Shown here: positions 1-9,177 of the stretch, one piece after another | Layout of the letters: every line of letters starts with the position of its first letter | How positions within the stretch are numbered: position 1 is the stretch's first letter | Source of the DNA: Haloarcula salinisoli | GTDB lineage: Archaea; Halobacteriota; Halobacteria; Halobacteriales; Haloarculaceae | Direction: 5' to 3' | Assembly (NCBI RefSeq): GCF_019599405.1 | Contig: NZ_RKLQ01000004.1 | Span: 155,029 to 219,028 of the forward strand | Length of the DNA: 64,000 nt | Notes under the pieces: model-generated | Databases searched by the model: none | Told to the model about the DNA's origin: nothing | The model's input: only the letters and a program-made list of their open reading frames with translations | Translations under genes and position numbers: made by a program

Positions 1-57
1 CTACCGCGGGATGTCTTGGAATGAACAGCGCCGGAATCGACCTATCGAAGCCAGCTT

Positions 58-74
58 GTAGGGTGGAGCCCTAC
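58..74 (+). terminator. Hairpin, possible terminator
   Basis: The inverted repeat GTAGGG-TGGAG-CCCTAC follows a frame that stays open from the window edge to a TAG at 59-61. That frame may be the tail of an upstream plus-strand gene cut by the window, but too little of it is present to identify. The hairpin could end that gene's transcript or sit in the leader of the CPBP gene at 90. Confidence 0.3.
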
Positions 75-89
75 GCTCACATCTGATTA

Positions 90-815
90 ATGTCGTCGAT
101 ATCTCGCTTCCGTTCTGTCGCCTCGGCGATTGGTCTCACATATGGGTCATACGTCGCGGGGGCTATCGTAATCCTTGCCGTCGCGACGGTCGTCGGGTTG
201 TTCGGAGTCGACCTCGCGTCACGTCCAGCCCTCAGGCTAGTTGTGAGTACGTTCTTCCTCCAAGGAGTGACGTTTGGGGGCATCGCTGTCCTCTATCTCA
301 AAGGCCGTGATCTCGGATTTGGATTCGTTCCAGTTCGTCTCCCTGACAAGCGTGATGGGGCGGTGATTGTCGGGGGGAGTATAGCGATCCTTGGGTTGCT
401 CTTTGTGGCGTCCTCAGTAATCACGGCCCTCGGTCTGAACTCGGCTCAGAATCAGATCGTCGAGGTCGGGCGACAAAATCCGAGTGTGTTCCTTCTTCTG
501 ATTCCGCTTCAATTCCTGTTGGTCGGTCCAGGAGAAGAACTGTTGTTCCGGGGGCTCGTCCAAGGTACCCTCCGTGAAAGTCTCCATCCGGCCCGTGCAA
601 TCGTCCTGGCAAGCGCTCTGTTTGCATCGATCCATCTCTTCTCGTTGTCAGGGGAAGGCAAACTGGTGTACATCGGTATCGCATTCGTCCTGGCTCTAGT
701 ACTGGGAGTAGCGTACGAGTACACGGACAATCTCGCAGTACCAGCTGTGATTCACGGGACGTATAACGCGGTGCAGTTCGCAGGAGTATATCTGTCGTCC
801 ACGGGCGGACTCTGA
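90..815 (+). CDS. CPBP-family intramembrane metalloprotease (module copy A)
   Basis: This 241-residue multi-pass membrane protein carries the CPBP (CAAX protease / bacteriocin-processing, ABI) signature. Visible are the EELLFRG motif (EExxxR) in the middle of the protein, a following SIHLF histidine, and a C-terminal HGTYN (HxxxN-type). These supply the metal ligands and catalytic glutamates of the family. The substrate is unknown. It is closely similar along its whole length to the protein at 48732-49469, including LLVGPGEELLFRGLVQGTL. In both places it is the first plus-strand gene of a module followed by a minus-strand halocyanin and two membrane proteins. It may process or chaperone another module membrane protein; that is inference. 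Confidence 0.88.
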   Translation: MSSISRFRSVASAIGLTYGSYVAGAIVILAVATVVGLFGVDLASRPALRLVVSTFFLQGVTFGGIAVLYLKGRDLGFGFVPVRLPDKRDGAVIVGGSIAILGLLFVASSVITALGLNSAQNQIVEVGRQNPSVFLLLIPLQFLLVGPGEELLFRGLVQGTLRESLHPARAIVLASALFASIHLFSLSGEGKLVYIGIAFVLALVLGVAYEYTDNLAVPAVIHGTYNAVQFAGVYLSSTGGL

Positions 816-919
816 AAATCTGACCACTTTGTCGCCCCAATTTTGAACTCCTAACAACGAACAAGTGTAGGTAAAAAGCCGCCATCTCCATTCACCTTTT
901 GCCGAACATATCCACGCGT

Positions 920-960
920 TGTCCCGTGAATTGGGACACCGCAGTCGCCCTATATTTAGG
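920..960 (+). promoter_or_regulatory. Conserved 24-bp operator-like motif (920-943) and TATA box (951-957)
   Basis: Positions 920-943 fit TGTCCC-N7-GGGA-N2-CCGC, whose core is the inverted repeat TGTCCC...GGGACA. A TATA box (TATATTT) follows at 951-957, about 27 nt before the ATG at 984, which implies an almost leaderless transcript. The same 24-bp arrangement lies upstream of both halocyanin genes and at four other places in the window. An operator sitting directly upstream of the core promoter is the likely role. Confidence 0.6.
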
Positions 961-983
961 CCAACCAAACTGCCGAGTGTATC

Positions 984-2138
984 ATGACTACACGTTTCGG
1001 CGCACCCGGAACCGGACTGTCCCGGCGTGAGTTTCTCGCGGCAACTGGCGCGACTGGTCTCGCTTCGTTAGCAGGCTGTTCTGCGGGCGGAACCAACGAG
1101 CCAGCAGCAACGAGCGGTACCCCCACGCAGGCACAAACTGACTCGCCTGATCTCCCCTACACCAGCCCTCCAACAGTCGTCAACGTCGACGAGCAGGGCG
1201 GCGAAGTGACGATGCAGACTCAGCAGGCCCGACACGCCGTCCACCCGCTCGATACAATGGGTGGGCCCGTCGAATTCCCACGCGTCTGGGCGTTCCAGGC
1301 CGACGACAACGACCCCAGCGTCCCCGGCCCAATTCTCAGAACGACCGAGGGTAACGCGATGGAGGTGACACTCGACAACACCGATGGTCGACGTCCCCAC
1401 ACGATTCACTTCCACGGGGTTCGCAAGACGTGGGAGAACGATGGCGTCCCAACGACGACCGGCATTCAGGTCCCGCCAGGGGAGACACATACCTACGAAA
1501 TTCCCGCTAACGTCCCTGGGACGCATTTCTACCATTGTCACTTCCAGACCCACCGGCATATCGACATGGGCATGTACGGGGTCTACCGAGTCGATCCCGA
1601 AGGCTACGAACCGGCGGACCGCGAATACTTCATGACGATCAAGGACTGGGATTCACGGGTTCCACGGAAGTGGGCCGGTGAGGCGGACTTCACCTACAAT
1701 TCGGCAAGTCGAAACCCGGACGTGTTTACCGTCAATGGGAAGAGCGCTCCCCGGACGCTGCACCCCGAAGAAGGGTCGCCGATCATCGTCGACGAGGGCG
1801 ACTCAGTTCGTATCCACCTCGTCAACGGTGGGTACATGTCGCACCCGATGCACATCCATAACCACCGCTTCCAGCGCGTCGAAAAGGACGGCGGGACGAT
1901 TCCGGAGGCTGCCCGACACGACATGGACGTCACGAACGTTGCCCCTGCTGAACGACACACAATCGAATTTACTGCCGATGCAGACCCCGGCATCTACCTG
2001 ATGCACTGCCATAAGGTCAACCACGTCATGAACGGCACGTTCTATCCTGGTGGGATGCTCACCGGCGTGGTCTATCGGTCCGTCATGGATACGGACATCT
2101 TCAACCAGCTTATGGAGTACGCCGGCTACACCGCGTAG
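984..2138 (+). CDS. Two-domain multicopper oxidase, Tat lipoprotein
   Basis: The 384-residue precursor has a twin-arginine motif (SRREFL, residues 13-18) and a lipobox cysteine at residue 32, so the mature enzyme should be anchored outside the membrane. Two cupredoxin domains follow. Domain 1 has HFHG (142-145) and HCHFQTH with a following GM (184-197). Domain 2 has HPMHIH (287-292) and HCHKVNH with a later GGM (341-358). Copper-ligand motifs in both domains fit a two-domain laccase or NirK-like oxidase. The first-domain HCH makes a plain nitrite reductase less likely than a laccase-type oxidase. It may oxidise Cu(I) or organic donors and could exchange electrons with the halocyanin nearby. 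The motif at 920-943 is shared with the halocyanin promoters. Confidence 0.87.
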   Translation: MTTRFGAPGTGLSRREFLAATGATGLASLAGCSAGGTNEPAATSGTPTQAQTDSPDLPYTSPPTVVNVDEQGGEVTMQTQQARHAVHPLDTMGGPVEFPRVWAFQADDNDPSVPGPILRTTEGNAMEVTLDNTDGRRPHTIHFHGVRKTWENDGVPTTTGIQVPPGETHTYEIPANVPGTHFYHCHFQTHRHIDMGMYGVYRVDPEGYEPADREYFMTIKDWDSRVPRKWAGEADFTYNSASRNPDVFTVNGKSAPRTLHPEEGSPIIVDEGDSVRIHLVNGGYMSHPMHIHNHRFQRVEKDGGTIPEAARHDMDVTNVAPAERHTIEFTADADPGIYLMHCHKVNHVMNGTFYPGGMLTGVVYRSVMDTDIFNQLMEYAGYTA

Positions 2139-2344
2139 AGACGTTCTATACGACAACCAGGACTGGATCTAACTGAACGATAGTGGTTAACCGCCCCTGG
2201 TGGACTCCTGTTGGTTCGACACCGTCCCGCTGAAACAGCCGTCGGTAGGACTGCGAACCGGTCATCGAAATAAATCTGAATCAGCACCAGCTGGGGGCTA
2301 GCATGGACCGAAACCCAGCGAATTTCGCCGACTGGGTCGGCCTG

Positions 2345-2530
2345 TTACGGACTGGCGCGGAACTCGCCGTGTTTCATTCCGAAGAAGAACGCGATGACTG
2401 AGAAGACGATCATTGAGGGCAGAACCATCATGAAGACTGTCGAGGAGGTCATCACGGTCGTGAGCGCAATCGCCGCGACGGCGACAATTACGACAAGGGG
2501 AGCCACCGAGCGCACAAAGTCGAATTCCAT
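2345..2530 (-). CDS. Small two-helix membrane protein (DUF7333-like)
   Basis: This 61-residue protein is almost entirely two hydrophobic helices with a short basic tail (GMKHGEFRASP). I recognise it as a widespread haloarchaeal small membrane protein, probably DUF7333, of unknown function. It is transcribed against the multicopper oxidase upstream. An AT-rich stretch (GTTAATAAAG) just outside the start could be its promoter. Confidence 0.6.
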   Translation of the reverse strand: MEFDFVRSVAPLVVIVAVAAIALTTVMTSSTVFMMVLPSMIVFSVIAFFFGMKHGEFRASP

Positions 2531-2935
2531 ATGTACTGTTGTGACCGGATAGACAAAACCGTTAATAAAGTAGATTTGCTGAAAACCGGCAGTAATCGGC
2601 TGCCATATGGATGCTCTATATCAGCGGCATGTATTTGCCAATCCTGCTAGAGTCTACCGACTTCAACAGATTCCGTAAGCCGCAAGCCCTCGGGAAAATC
2701 CTTGCTGGGGATTAGTTTCTAACCCCATCGTTGGGCGCGGTGGCTGGTATCCTCGCTAGAACACGTACCCCATTCCGGAGCGAGGCGTCAGTCCAAACGG
2801 ATCCAAGGGCATGACAAACCCCGAAACAAGCCAACAAGCAAGTGCTTCTTTCGGATGAATTCGCTGTACATCACGGGGATCCTTAGCATATCGCCTCGCC
2901 GTAGATAACGACTGAGTAGGAGGTGAAACGGGGGA
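2531..2935. other. Intergenic region, no gene recognised
   Basis: About 400 bp with only short open frames on either strand and no recognisable homology, repeat or RNA gene. It contains the promoter side of the small membrane protein at 2345-2530. Confidence 0.5.
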
Positions 2936-3688
2936 CTACTCATATTGGGAGATAATCTCCAAGATATCGACAAACGTCGCCAATACCGGATAATCAACCT
3001 CCAGACCCTCATAGAGATACGAGCAGAGGTCAGTGTGGGCATCCACGTCTGCCGACCGATCGATTCGATGAGCGTGGATTTCCTCCTGCCGTTGCTGGAT
3101 CCAACTCTTACATTCATCATTCAACGTGTTGAGCGTGTCGTATCGGTCGGTCAGCTCAGTATCTGAGATCCCTTGTAATTCCGTAGAATCAAGTTCTACT
3201 ATCGCCTCTCGAATCTCTTGAACTGTAGATTGCACGTCTTTGAGCGTAGTGAATTCATCCTGGAGAGTCTCCAGAAAGACCCGGCGGTTGTCAAAACACT
3301 GCTGTGCGGCCTCGAGGAGTCGTTGTTTGATGACTGGTGAGAACGTAGTCGCTTCCGAGATTAGAACCAACACATCGACCCCGAATTCGGCACTGAGGCT
3401 CGCCTCGAACGAATCACCGTACACGTCGCCGTAGTGGTCGACCGCCATCACAGTATCATGATACCACGGCTCGATCGTATCACGGATCGACTTCTCTTCG
3501 GATATAAAGTTCTGCTTCACTCCAACAACGGACCGTTCGAACCGAGGAGTCTGTGTTTCGACGGTCTGAATACGCTGGCGAAACCGTTTGAAAGCTTGAC
3601 ACTCGCGTTCGACCTCGCGTCGTTCTCGCCGAACGCTATCGAGGGCAGCATCCGTGTATGTCGGCCACGAGCCTTGTGCGAGCGTCAT
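2936..3688 (-). CDS. Helical protein of the DUF7260 type
   Basis: This 250-residue acidic protein has no signal or membrane segment and is rich in predicted long helices. Residues 15-45 and 150-210 look like coiled coils (RRERREVERECQAF, VQEIREAIVELD). The layout and the C-terminal YPVLATFVDIL resemble the haloarchaeal DUF7260 family as I recall it. Function is unknown. It lies alone between the small membrane protein and the halocyanin and is not part of the duplicated module, since nothing similar lies near 49 kb. Confidence 0.65.
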   Translation of the reverse strand: MTLAQGSWPTYTDAALDSVRRERREVERECQAFKRFRQRIQTVETQTPRFERSVVGVKQNFISEEKSIRDTIEPWYHDTVMAVDHYGDVYGDSFEASLSAEFGVDVLVLISEATTFSPVIKQRLLEAAQQCFDNRRVFLETLQDEFTTLKDVQSTVQEIREAIVELDSTELQGISDTELTDRYDTLNTLNDECKSWIQQRQEEIHAHRIDRSADVDAHTDLCSYLYEGLEVDYPVLATFVDILEIISQYE

Positions 3689-3791
3689 CGACAGCGTATG
3701 TCTCCATACTGTCGGTCCGAAGCACAGTTAATGTCGGCCATATGGTGTACAAGCGATTCCGGAGCGCACAGCTCGCAGTATACGCGGCCGC

Positions 3792-4355
3792 CTATCCGGA
3801 GAATGAGCTGTACGAGACGCTGCCTTGATCGACGATGGTCTGGCTTTCGGGAACGTCTCCGTCCGGCGGCATACTCCCCTCCGCGGGACCGCCTGGTTCG
3901 CCGACGACGATCCGACCAACCATCCCCAGGGACTTGTGCGGGATACAAAAATAATCGTACGTGCCCGTGGTCTCGAACGTATGCTCGAACGTTGCCCCCT
4001 GTTCACTCAGGATTTCGCTATTGAACGTTTCTGCTCCCTCGGGAATCCGCGTCACCTCTGCTGAACTCGTTCCTTGTTTGTAGGCAGTTGCCGAGTGACT
4101 CCCACTCTGAATTTCGAACGTGACTGTCTCCCCGGAGTCGATGAACAGACCGAGGGGGTCGAAATAATACTCGCTCCCTTCAGTAACCATCATGACGGTA
4201 TTTGAGCCACCGGACCCACCAGCTGTCTCCTGCGTTTCAGTCGTGGTTGGCTCACCGCCACCATCTCCGTTCCCTGAACTACTACATCCTGCGAGACTGG
4301 TTACGCCACCTGTAGCGAGAAACCCGGCTGTCTTGAGTATCCGTCGACGCTCCAT
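3792..4355 (-). CDS. Halocyanin, blue copper lipoprotein (module copy A)
   Basis: The ATG at 4355 is preferred because the protein then begins MERRRILKTAG, a Tat signal, followed by a lipobox (SLAGC). The longer frame from 4409 would bury it. The 187-residue product has one plastocyanin-type domain with type I copper ligands: His in SHSATAY and Cys, His and Met in YFCIPHKSLGM. A Thr/Gly-rich linker joins the lipid anchor to the domain. Halocyanins carry electrons at the outer membrane face between respiratory complexes. After the copper site the protein continues with a tail (PPDGDVPESQTIVDQGSVSY) that is also conserved in the paralogue at 49533-50063. The 24-bp motif at 4392-4415 lies 36 nt upstream. 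Confidence 0.93.
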   Translation of the reverse strand: MERRRILKTAGFLATGGVTSLAGCSSSGNGDGGGEPTTTETQETAGGSGGSNTVMMVTEGSEYYFDPLGLFIDSGETVTFEIQSGSHSATAYKQGTSSAEVTRIPEGAETFNSEILSEQGATFEHTFETTGTYDYFCIPHKSLGMVGRIVVGEPGGPAEGSMPPDGDVPESQTIVDQGSVSYSSFSG

Positions 4356-4391
4356 GTCTCGCTTATCAAAGGCCCCAGCAAAAGGGGTTAA

Positions 4392-4415
4392 CGCGGATTC
4401 CCAATACATAGGACA
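4392..4415 (-). promoter_or_regulatory. Conserved 24-bp operator-like motif upstream of halocyanin A
   Basis: Read on the minus strand it is TGTCCT-N7-GGGA-AT-CCGCG. It matches the sites before the multicopper oxidase (920-943) and halocyanin B (50099-50122) without gaps. It ends 36 nt before the ATG, where it would abut the TATA/BRE region of a leaderless promoter. Confidence 0.6.
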
Positions 4416-4534
4416 CCGCCCTCATTTGACGTACCGAAATCGCAAAGTCGGAGTGATGGCATTCTGTCCGACAGCGGTCCATTTTTCACCCAATCTGCGA
4501 ATCATCGTTCAGACCAAAAGAGACATCTGTCGAG

Positions 4535-5868
4535 GTGAGACTGGTGGTTGATCCCGTTTTTGCGAGCCGTCTCCAGTTTCACTCACTACGATCGTCCATA
4601 TCATCTTCCCGGTGATGAGTATGGGTCTCGCCCGGTTTCTCATCTATTTCACGTGGAAAGATATCCGCATCAAGAAGCCAGTCTACGAGCAACTCCGACG
4701 GTTCTGGACGCGCATCTTCGCAGTGAGTTTCGTCGTTGCACCGTAACGGGACTCGTCCTCGAGTTCGAATTCGGGACGAACTTTGCAGCGTTCTCGACAA
4801 CAGCCGGAGAGCTGTTCGGTGGTCCACTCGCTCTCGAAGGGATGATGGCGTTCATGCTCAAAGCGACGTTCCTCGGGATCTTCATCTTCGGCCGCGAACG
4901 TGTTTCGGACCGTCTATACTTTCTGTCGAGTATTGCCGCCGGACTCGGAACCTGGCTCTCGGCCGTCTGGATCCTCATCGCGAACTCGTGTATGCAGACG
5001 CCGCGTGGGTTCGAAATCGTCGTGGAGAACGGTCAGCGAATTGTGAAGCTTACCGACCCGCTCGCAGCCTATCTCAATCCGCGGTTCCCCTATATGTTCA
5101 TCCATATGCAGAACGCGGCCGTCGAATCGGTCGCGCTCTTCATGGCCGGCGTCGCCGCCTACTACGTGTTCCGGCACCACGTCTGGGGCTACCCAATTGA
5201 ACACATCAATGTCTGGGAGAAGACGCTCAAAATCGCGCTCGTTGTTCTCCTCATCACGGCTCCACTACAGGTGATTCAGGGCGATGAGTATGCCCGCCAC
5301 GTCTCTGAAACCCAACCCCAGAAATTCGCCGCGATGGAAGCCCTCTGGGAAACAGACTCCTACGTCCCCGAGTATATTGTCGCGTTCCCCACGGACGTCA
5401 ACGACCTGCTGAACCACGGACGAAAGAGGTATTTGGCATCGGCATCCCGGGGGGAGCATCCTGGCTCGCGAGTGGCGGAAACCCACAGGCGACAATACGT
5501 GGCCTCGAATCCTTCTCGACGAAAGCCCCACCAGTGGCGATCGTCTTCTGGGCGTTCCGAATCATGGTTGCGCTCGGCTTCTGGTTCATCCTGTTGGCCG
5601 TCTGGGGTGCCTATCGATGGTGGCGTGGGGAACTCTTCGTGGGGAACTCTTCGAGGACGACCGATTACACAAGGCTTTGATGGCCTCATCTCTCTTAGGG
5701 TTCCTCGCCGTGGAAGTCGGCTGGATCGTCACCGGGTACGTCCTGTTGCTGGGCCTCTACAGATACGTTGTCGGTCGTATCATCCGAGCGGGGCCGCCAT
5801 CAAAAGACGAACTCACGCAGAGTGATGCTGCCCACGTTCAAGAGTCAGAGGTGATGTCCAGTGACTAA
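4535..5868 (+). pseudogene. cydA: cydA remnant, cytochrome bd oxidase subunit I, multiply broken
   Basis: The reading frame of quinol oxidase subunit I is recognisable across the whole interval but changes frame four times. One base is missing near 4575, so DPVFASRLQF shifts into SLTTIVHIIF. Another is missing near 4738, before TVTGLVLEFEFGTN. A third is missing near 5417, before KEVFGIGIPGG. A 14-bp tandem duplication (TGGGGAACTCTTCG twice) lies near 5627-5655. After GWIVT the text runs straight to GYVLLLGLYRYV, so the usual GRQPW region is also gone. The quinol- and haem-related glutamates in LEFEFGTN and the following helix survive. The probable original start is the GTG at 4535. No full product can be made. 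Confidence 0.88.
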
Positions 5869-6526
5869 CGTCGGAACGCTGGCTACGAAGCCGCTATTCG
5901 GATTACCGCTCGCCGAGCTCTGGTTCGCGCTGCTGTTTTTCATCTTCGGGATGTTCCTCTTTCTCGACGGCTTCGATTTCGGCGTAGGCGTCCTGTTTGC
6001 GACCCGTACCGATGAGCACGAGAAAGAACGGCTGTTGGCGGCTGCCGGGCCGTTCTGGGACGGGAACGAGGTCTGGCTCGTCGTCTTTGGTGGAGCACTA
6101 TTCGCGGCGTTTCCGTCCGTCTACGCGAATCTCTTCAGCCGATACTATCTGTTGATGTTCGCGATTCTCGCCGCACTCGGTCTCCGAGGGCTCGCCCCCG
6201 AGATGTACGAGGAGCGTGAAGACGACCGCTGGCGGACACTCTGGGGCTACTCGTTCGTCATCGGGAGTACCGTGACGCCGTTTCTGCTGGGGCTGTTCGT
6301 GATGAACTGGCTGGTCGGAGCGACTGGGCTCATCACCCCAGTAGGGGTCCTCGGTGGTGTCACAGTCCTTGTCCTCACGATCGTCGGCCTCATAGGTGGA
6401 CTCCTTAGGACAGCAGTTGGTGGGCCGCTCAGTCTGATCGCCTACCTCGTCACGACGCTTGTCTCGGTCGGCGTTCTTTCTTATAACGTGAATGAACCAA
6501 TTGATCGCCACGTTATTTACAACTGA
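5861..6526 (+). pseudogene. cydB: cydB, cytochrome bd oxidase subunit II, C-terminally truncated
   Basis: The 221-residue frame starts at a GTG overlapping the end of cydA, the normal operon arrangement. It shows the family motifs GFDFGVG and WDGNEVW. Typical CydB is about 320-380 residues. Here homology stops after the sixth or so membrane helix (LVTTLVSVGVLS) and ends in an unrelated tail (NVNEPIDRHVIYN). With cydA destroyed as well, the bd oxidase encoded here is certainly inactive. An active truncated CydB seems unlikely. Confidence 0.8.
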
Positions 6527-6635
6527 AGAATAAGACAATGTTGAGGTTAGCCAACTCCCGTTCCGCGAGGATACACACGATCGCCTTCAGGGGAGTAAAC
6601 GAGTCGCGACCAGCTAATCGAGACTGTTCTAACTA

Positions 6636-8393
6636 ATGATATTACCACTGGTCCCACCGTTCGTGCCTGTCTTGCTCGTTGCGATTCTTTCGCCATTGTT
6701 CTCCCGCCGGATAAGTCATGCTCTCGGCCTGGTCGCGACTGCTGTCGTTGTACCGTACGTATGGCTCCTCCCAGAGGGTGCACTTATATCTGGAAGTTTA
6801 TTCGGCTTTTCGACCATTTTCCTGTACGTAGACTCATTCACTCGATTGATGGGCGGTATCTTCGCATTCATTGGCTCAATCGGCATTATCTATTCATATG
6901 CGAGTGATGCCGATACCGTTCAGACAGCATTTGCCCTCAGTTACGTTGGAACTAGCATTGGGGCCGTGTTCGCAGGTGATTGGTTGACGCTTATTTTCTT
7001 TGTGGAGTTAATGTCGGTTGGAAGTACGCTACTTGTATGGCATTACGGCGGCCGGGCGGTTCGAGCGGGCTTCCGGTATGCACTCTGGCATGGAATCGGT
7101 GGGAGCCTGTTACTGGCAGCGATCGCTTGGCAATACGCAACTGTTAATTCGTTTTTGTTTACTGCGGCTGATGGCATCGTCGGCACTGTCCCTCAAGTGC
7201 TGGCTGTCGTGGGTGTCGGTACTATGGTCGGATTCATTGGCCTCCACACGTGGCTCCCTGACACATATCCTAAGCCCCACATCGCTGCGAGCGTTTTTCT
7301 CTGTGTTTATACGACGAAAACGGGAGTCTATGTGATGTACCGAATTTTTCCGGACGGCCAGTTCGCAGTTGCCTATATGGGTGGCGGAATGGCCGTCTTC
7401 GGGGCTTTCATGGCTCTGATGCAGAGTGATATGCGACGGCTTCTCTCCTATCATATTCAATCACAGGTCGGGTATATGATAGCAGGGGTTGGAATTGGAA
7501 CAACACTCGCCACCGCTGGTGCATTCGGTCACGTCTTCAATCACATCCTCTACAAGAGTCTCTTGTTTATGACCGTCGGCGTCGTAATTTATCGAACTGG
7601 CGAAGAAAGTCTGAAACGCGTCGGCGGGCTCGCGAGAAAGTTACCAGTAACGACGGTAGCCTTTTCTATCGCGGCACTTTCAATCGCAGGATTCCCGGGC
7701 TTTAACGGGTTCGTCAGCAAAGGGATGGTTCTATCAGCCGCCGAGTACGAGGAGATGGAGACTCTCTGGTGGTTATTGATACTGGGCGGCGTAGGAACAT
7801 TCCTATCGTTTATCAAACTGGGCTATTATGTGTTTTTCCACGGCGACTACGAAGGGGAGATCTACGACGCAACCCGAGGACAGAAAGTTGCGATGGCGAT
7901 AGTAGCAGGCCTGTGTGTGATCTTCGGAGTGTACCCCAGTGGATTGTTCAGTATCATCCCCTTTGGGTCAGAGATTCATTATGAAACATTCACCTTGGGT
8001 CATATCGGTGAGGGTCTTGAGCTTGCGATAGCAGGTATTCTTGGATTTGCTATCTTACGTCGGCCACTCAAGCGAATTGGCCGCATTCCAGATTTCGACG
8101 ATATTTACAATCCCACCGTTTTCTTTGGGACCAAAGCAATAGTACATGGAGTCACCAACTCATTTGCTCGCATCGATCAATTTGTGGTGCATCTCACCAC
8201 AGGGACTCGCTGGCTCCTTAATAATCCCGAGTTAGGAGTCAGACGGTTCACAGCTATTGTGAAACAATCAAAAGTCGCTGAGCCTCAGGACAAAGATATA
8301 ACACCAGGTACTTTTCGAGCAGGTATTGGCCAATCAATTGCCATTATTCTATTAGTCCTTGCAGTTATGTTGTTTGTATTGCTATTCAGTTAA
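6636..8393 (+). CDS. MrpD/NuoL-like proton-translocating membrane subunit
   Basis: This 585-residue protein with about 14-16 membrane helices belongs to the family of Mrp antiporter subunits A/D and complex I NuoL/M/N. Diagnostic stretches include WLPDTYPKPHIAASVF, the lysine-bearing TTKTGVYVMYR, the LLSYHIQSQVGYM segment, HVFNHILYKSLLFM, and GFPGFNGFVSKG. No other Mrp or Nuo genes are adjacent, so it is a solitary subunit. It may act as a stand-alone antiporter or pair with a remote partner such as a DabA-type protein. Its sequence is noticeably richer in A/T than its neighbours. It separates the cyd remnant from the tRNA gene and interrupts module copy A. Confidence 0.85.
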   Translation: MILPLVPPFVPVLLVAILSPLFSRRISHALGLVATAVVVPYVWLLPEGALISGSLFGFSTIFLYVDSFTRLMGGIFAFIGSIGIIYSYASDADTVQTAFALSYVGTSIGAVFAGDWLTLIFFVELMSVGSTLLVWHYGGRAVRAGFRYALWHGIGGSLLLAAIAWQYATVNSFLFTAADGIVGTVPQVLAVVGVGTMVGFIGLHTWLPDTYPKPHIAASVFLCVYTTKTGVYVMYRIFPDGQFAVAYMGGGMAVFGAFMALMQSDMRRLLSYHIQSQVGYMIAGVGIGTTLATAGAFGHVFNHILYKSLLFMTVGVVIYRTGEESLKRVGGLARKLPVTTVAFSIAALSIAGFPGFNGFVSKGMVLSAAEYEEMETLWWLLILGGVGTFLSFIKLGYYVFFHGDYEGEIYDATRGQKVAMAIVAGLCVIFGVYPSGLFSIIPFGSEIHYETFTLGHIGEGLELAIAGILGFAILRRPLKRIGRIPDFDDIYNPTVFFGTKAIVHGVTNSFARIDQFVVHLTTGTRWLLNNPELGVRRFTAIVKQSKVAEPQDKDITPGTFRAGIGQSIAIILLVLAVMLFVLLFS

Positions 8394-8514
8394 CGTTGAA
8401 TAGGGTGATACGATTGTCTGTGAGTGCATAGATGAATTTGCCTCCCATAGCGGCGAATACCTTCCGGAGTTACAGTCGACAGTGTTAATCTGTTCCACGG
8501 ATGAGCTTCCGAGT

Positions 8515-8589
8515 GCCCCGTTGGTGTAGCTCGGCCAATCATCTCGGCATCTCACGCCGAGGACCGAGGTTCAAATCCTCGACGGAGCA
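8515..8589 (+). tRNA. tRNA-Glu (anticodon CTC), one acceptor mismatch
   Basis: A 75-nt cloverleaf can be drawn. The anticodon stem is TCGGC/GCCGA (8544-8548 and 8556-8560) with CTC at 8551-8553. The T arm is CGAGG-TTCAAAT-CCTCG. The D arm is like haloarchaeal tRNA-Glu. The acceptor is GCCCCGT against ACGGAGC with discriminator A. Pair 3:70 is C/A rather than the usual T-A. No CCA is encoded, as expected. The mismatch may mark a spare or decaying copy. The gene sits 40 nt before the module gene at 8630. Confidence 0.82.
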
Positions 8590-8629
8590 TCCCTGATCCG
8601 TTCCACTGCTCTACTCATAACCCTCACAG

Positions 8630-9049
8630 ATGGCTACCGCACAACAAGGAACCGAGGGACACATTTTGACCCGTTTTACCGCCGCAGAGATCGGTACAAT
8701 CACCAGCCCGTGTCTGATTGTTCTTGCCACCGCCACGGTCGTATACAGCTGGCCACCGGCTGTACTCGGATGGTTTGTATCCGGCTTACTCGGACTTCTT
8801 GTCGCAGTAGCTTCCGGCCGGACGTCAGCAATCAAGCCCAGTCTCATCAAATGGCCCCGGCCTGAGTCGAGAGGCGATTTAGCGGTGAATGCGATCGCAT
8901 ATAACGGCGTCCTGATTATTGGCACTGTCCTCGGGCAAATCGTGTGGACAGCAGCGAATAGTCTCCTACTCGCTGCAGGAGTTGGGGCCGTTCTTCCGGT
9001 CTGGTTCCTCAAGCACATACAGTTCCTCGTGTTTCTGGACGGCGAGTGA
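8630..9049 (+). CDS. Module membrane protein with four predicted helices (copy A)
   Basis: This 139-residue protein has no recognised domain. It has four probable membrane helices and a conserved central cytosolic stretch (WPRPESRGDLAVNAIAYNG) and ends in WFLKHIQFLVFLDG. The protein at 50266-50682 is similar from end to end (WPRPES, NAIAYNGVL, PxWFLKHIQF). In both places it directly precedes the CTCGCCGP membrane protein on the same strand, so the two probably function together. The start ATG at 8630 fits the paralogue's length. The biochemical role is unknown. Confidence 0.78.
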   Translation: MATAQQGTEGHILTRFTAAEIGTITSPCLIVLATATVVYSWPPAVLGWFVSGLLGLLVAVASGRTSAIKPSLIKWPRPESRGDLAVNAIAYNGVLIIGTVLGQIVWTAANSLLLAAGVGAVLPVWFLKHIQFLVFLDGE

Positions 9050-9177
9050 ATTCACCGCGCCGGTCATACTTTCGGAAGAAGATATTTCCACACCCAGCAT
9101 GAGCCAACGACAGTCAAATCCAGAATATGAGAGGTGAATCAGTCAGGTAGAAGTGGCTTCCTGTCCAAAACAAAATA

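Noticed and set aside
2303..2401. 32-codon plus-strand frame near the end of the multicopper oxidase region
   Set aside because: It overlaps the tail of the better supported small membrane gene at 2345-2530 on the other strand, and no homologue is known to me.
3434..4024. Long plus-strand frame opposite the DUF7260 and halocyanin genes
   Set aside because: It spans two well-supported minus-strand genes, and its Arg/Ser-rich product is what an antisense frame in GC-rich DNA gives.
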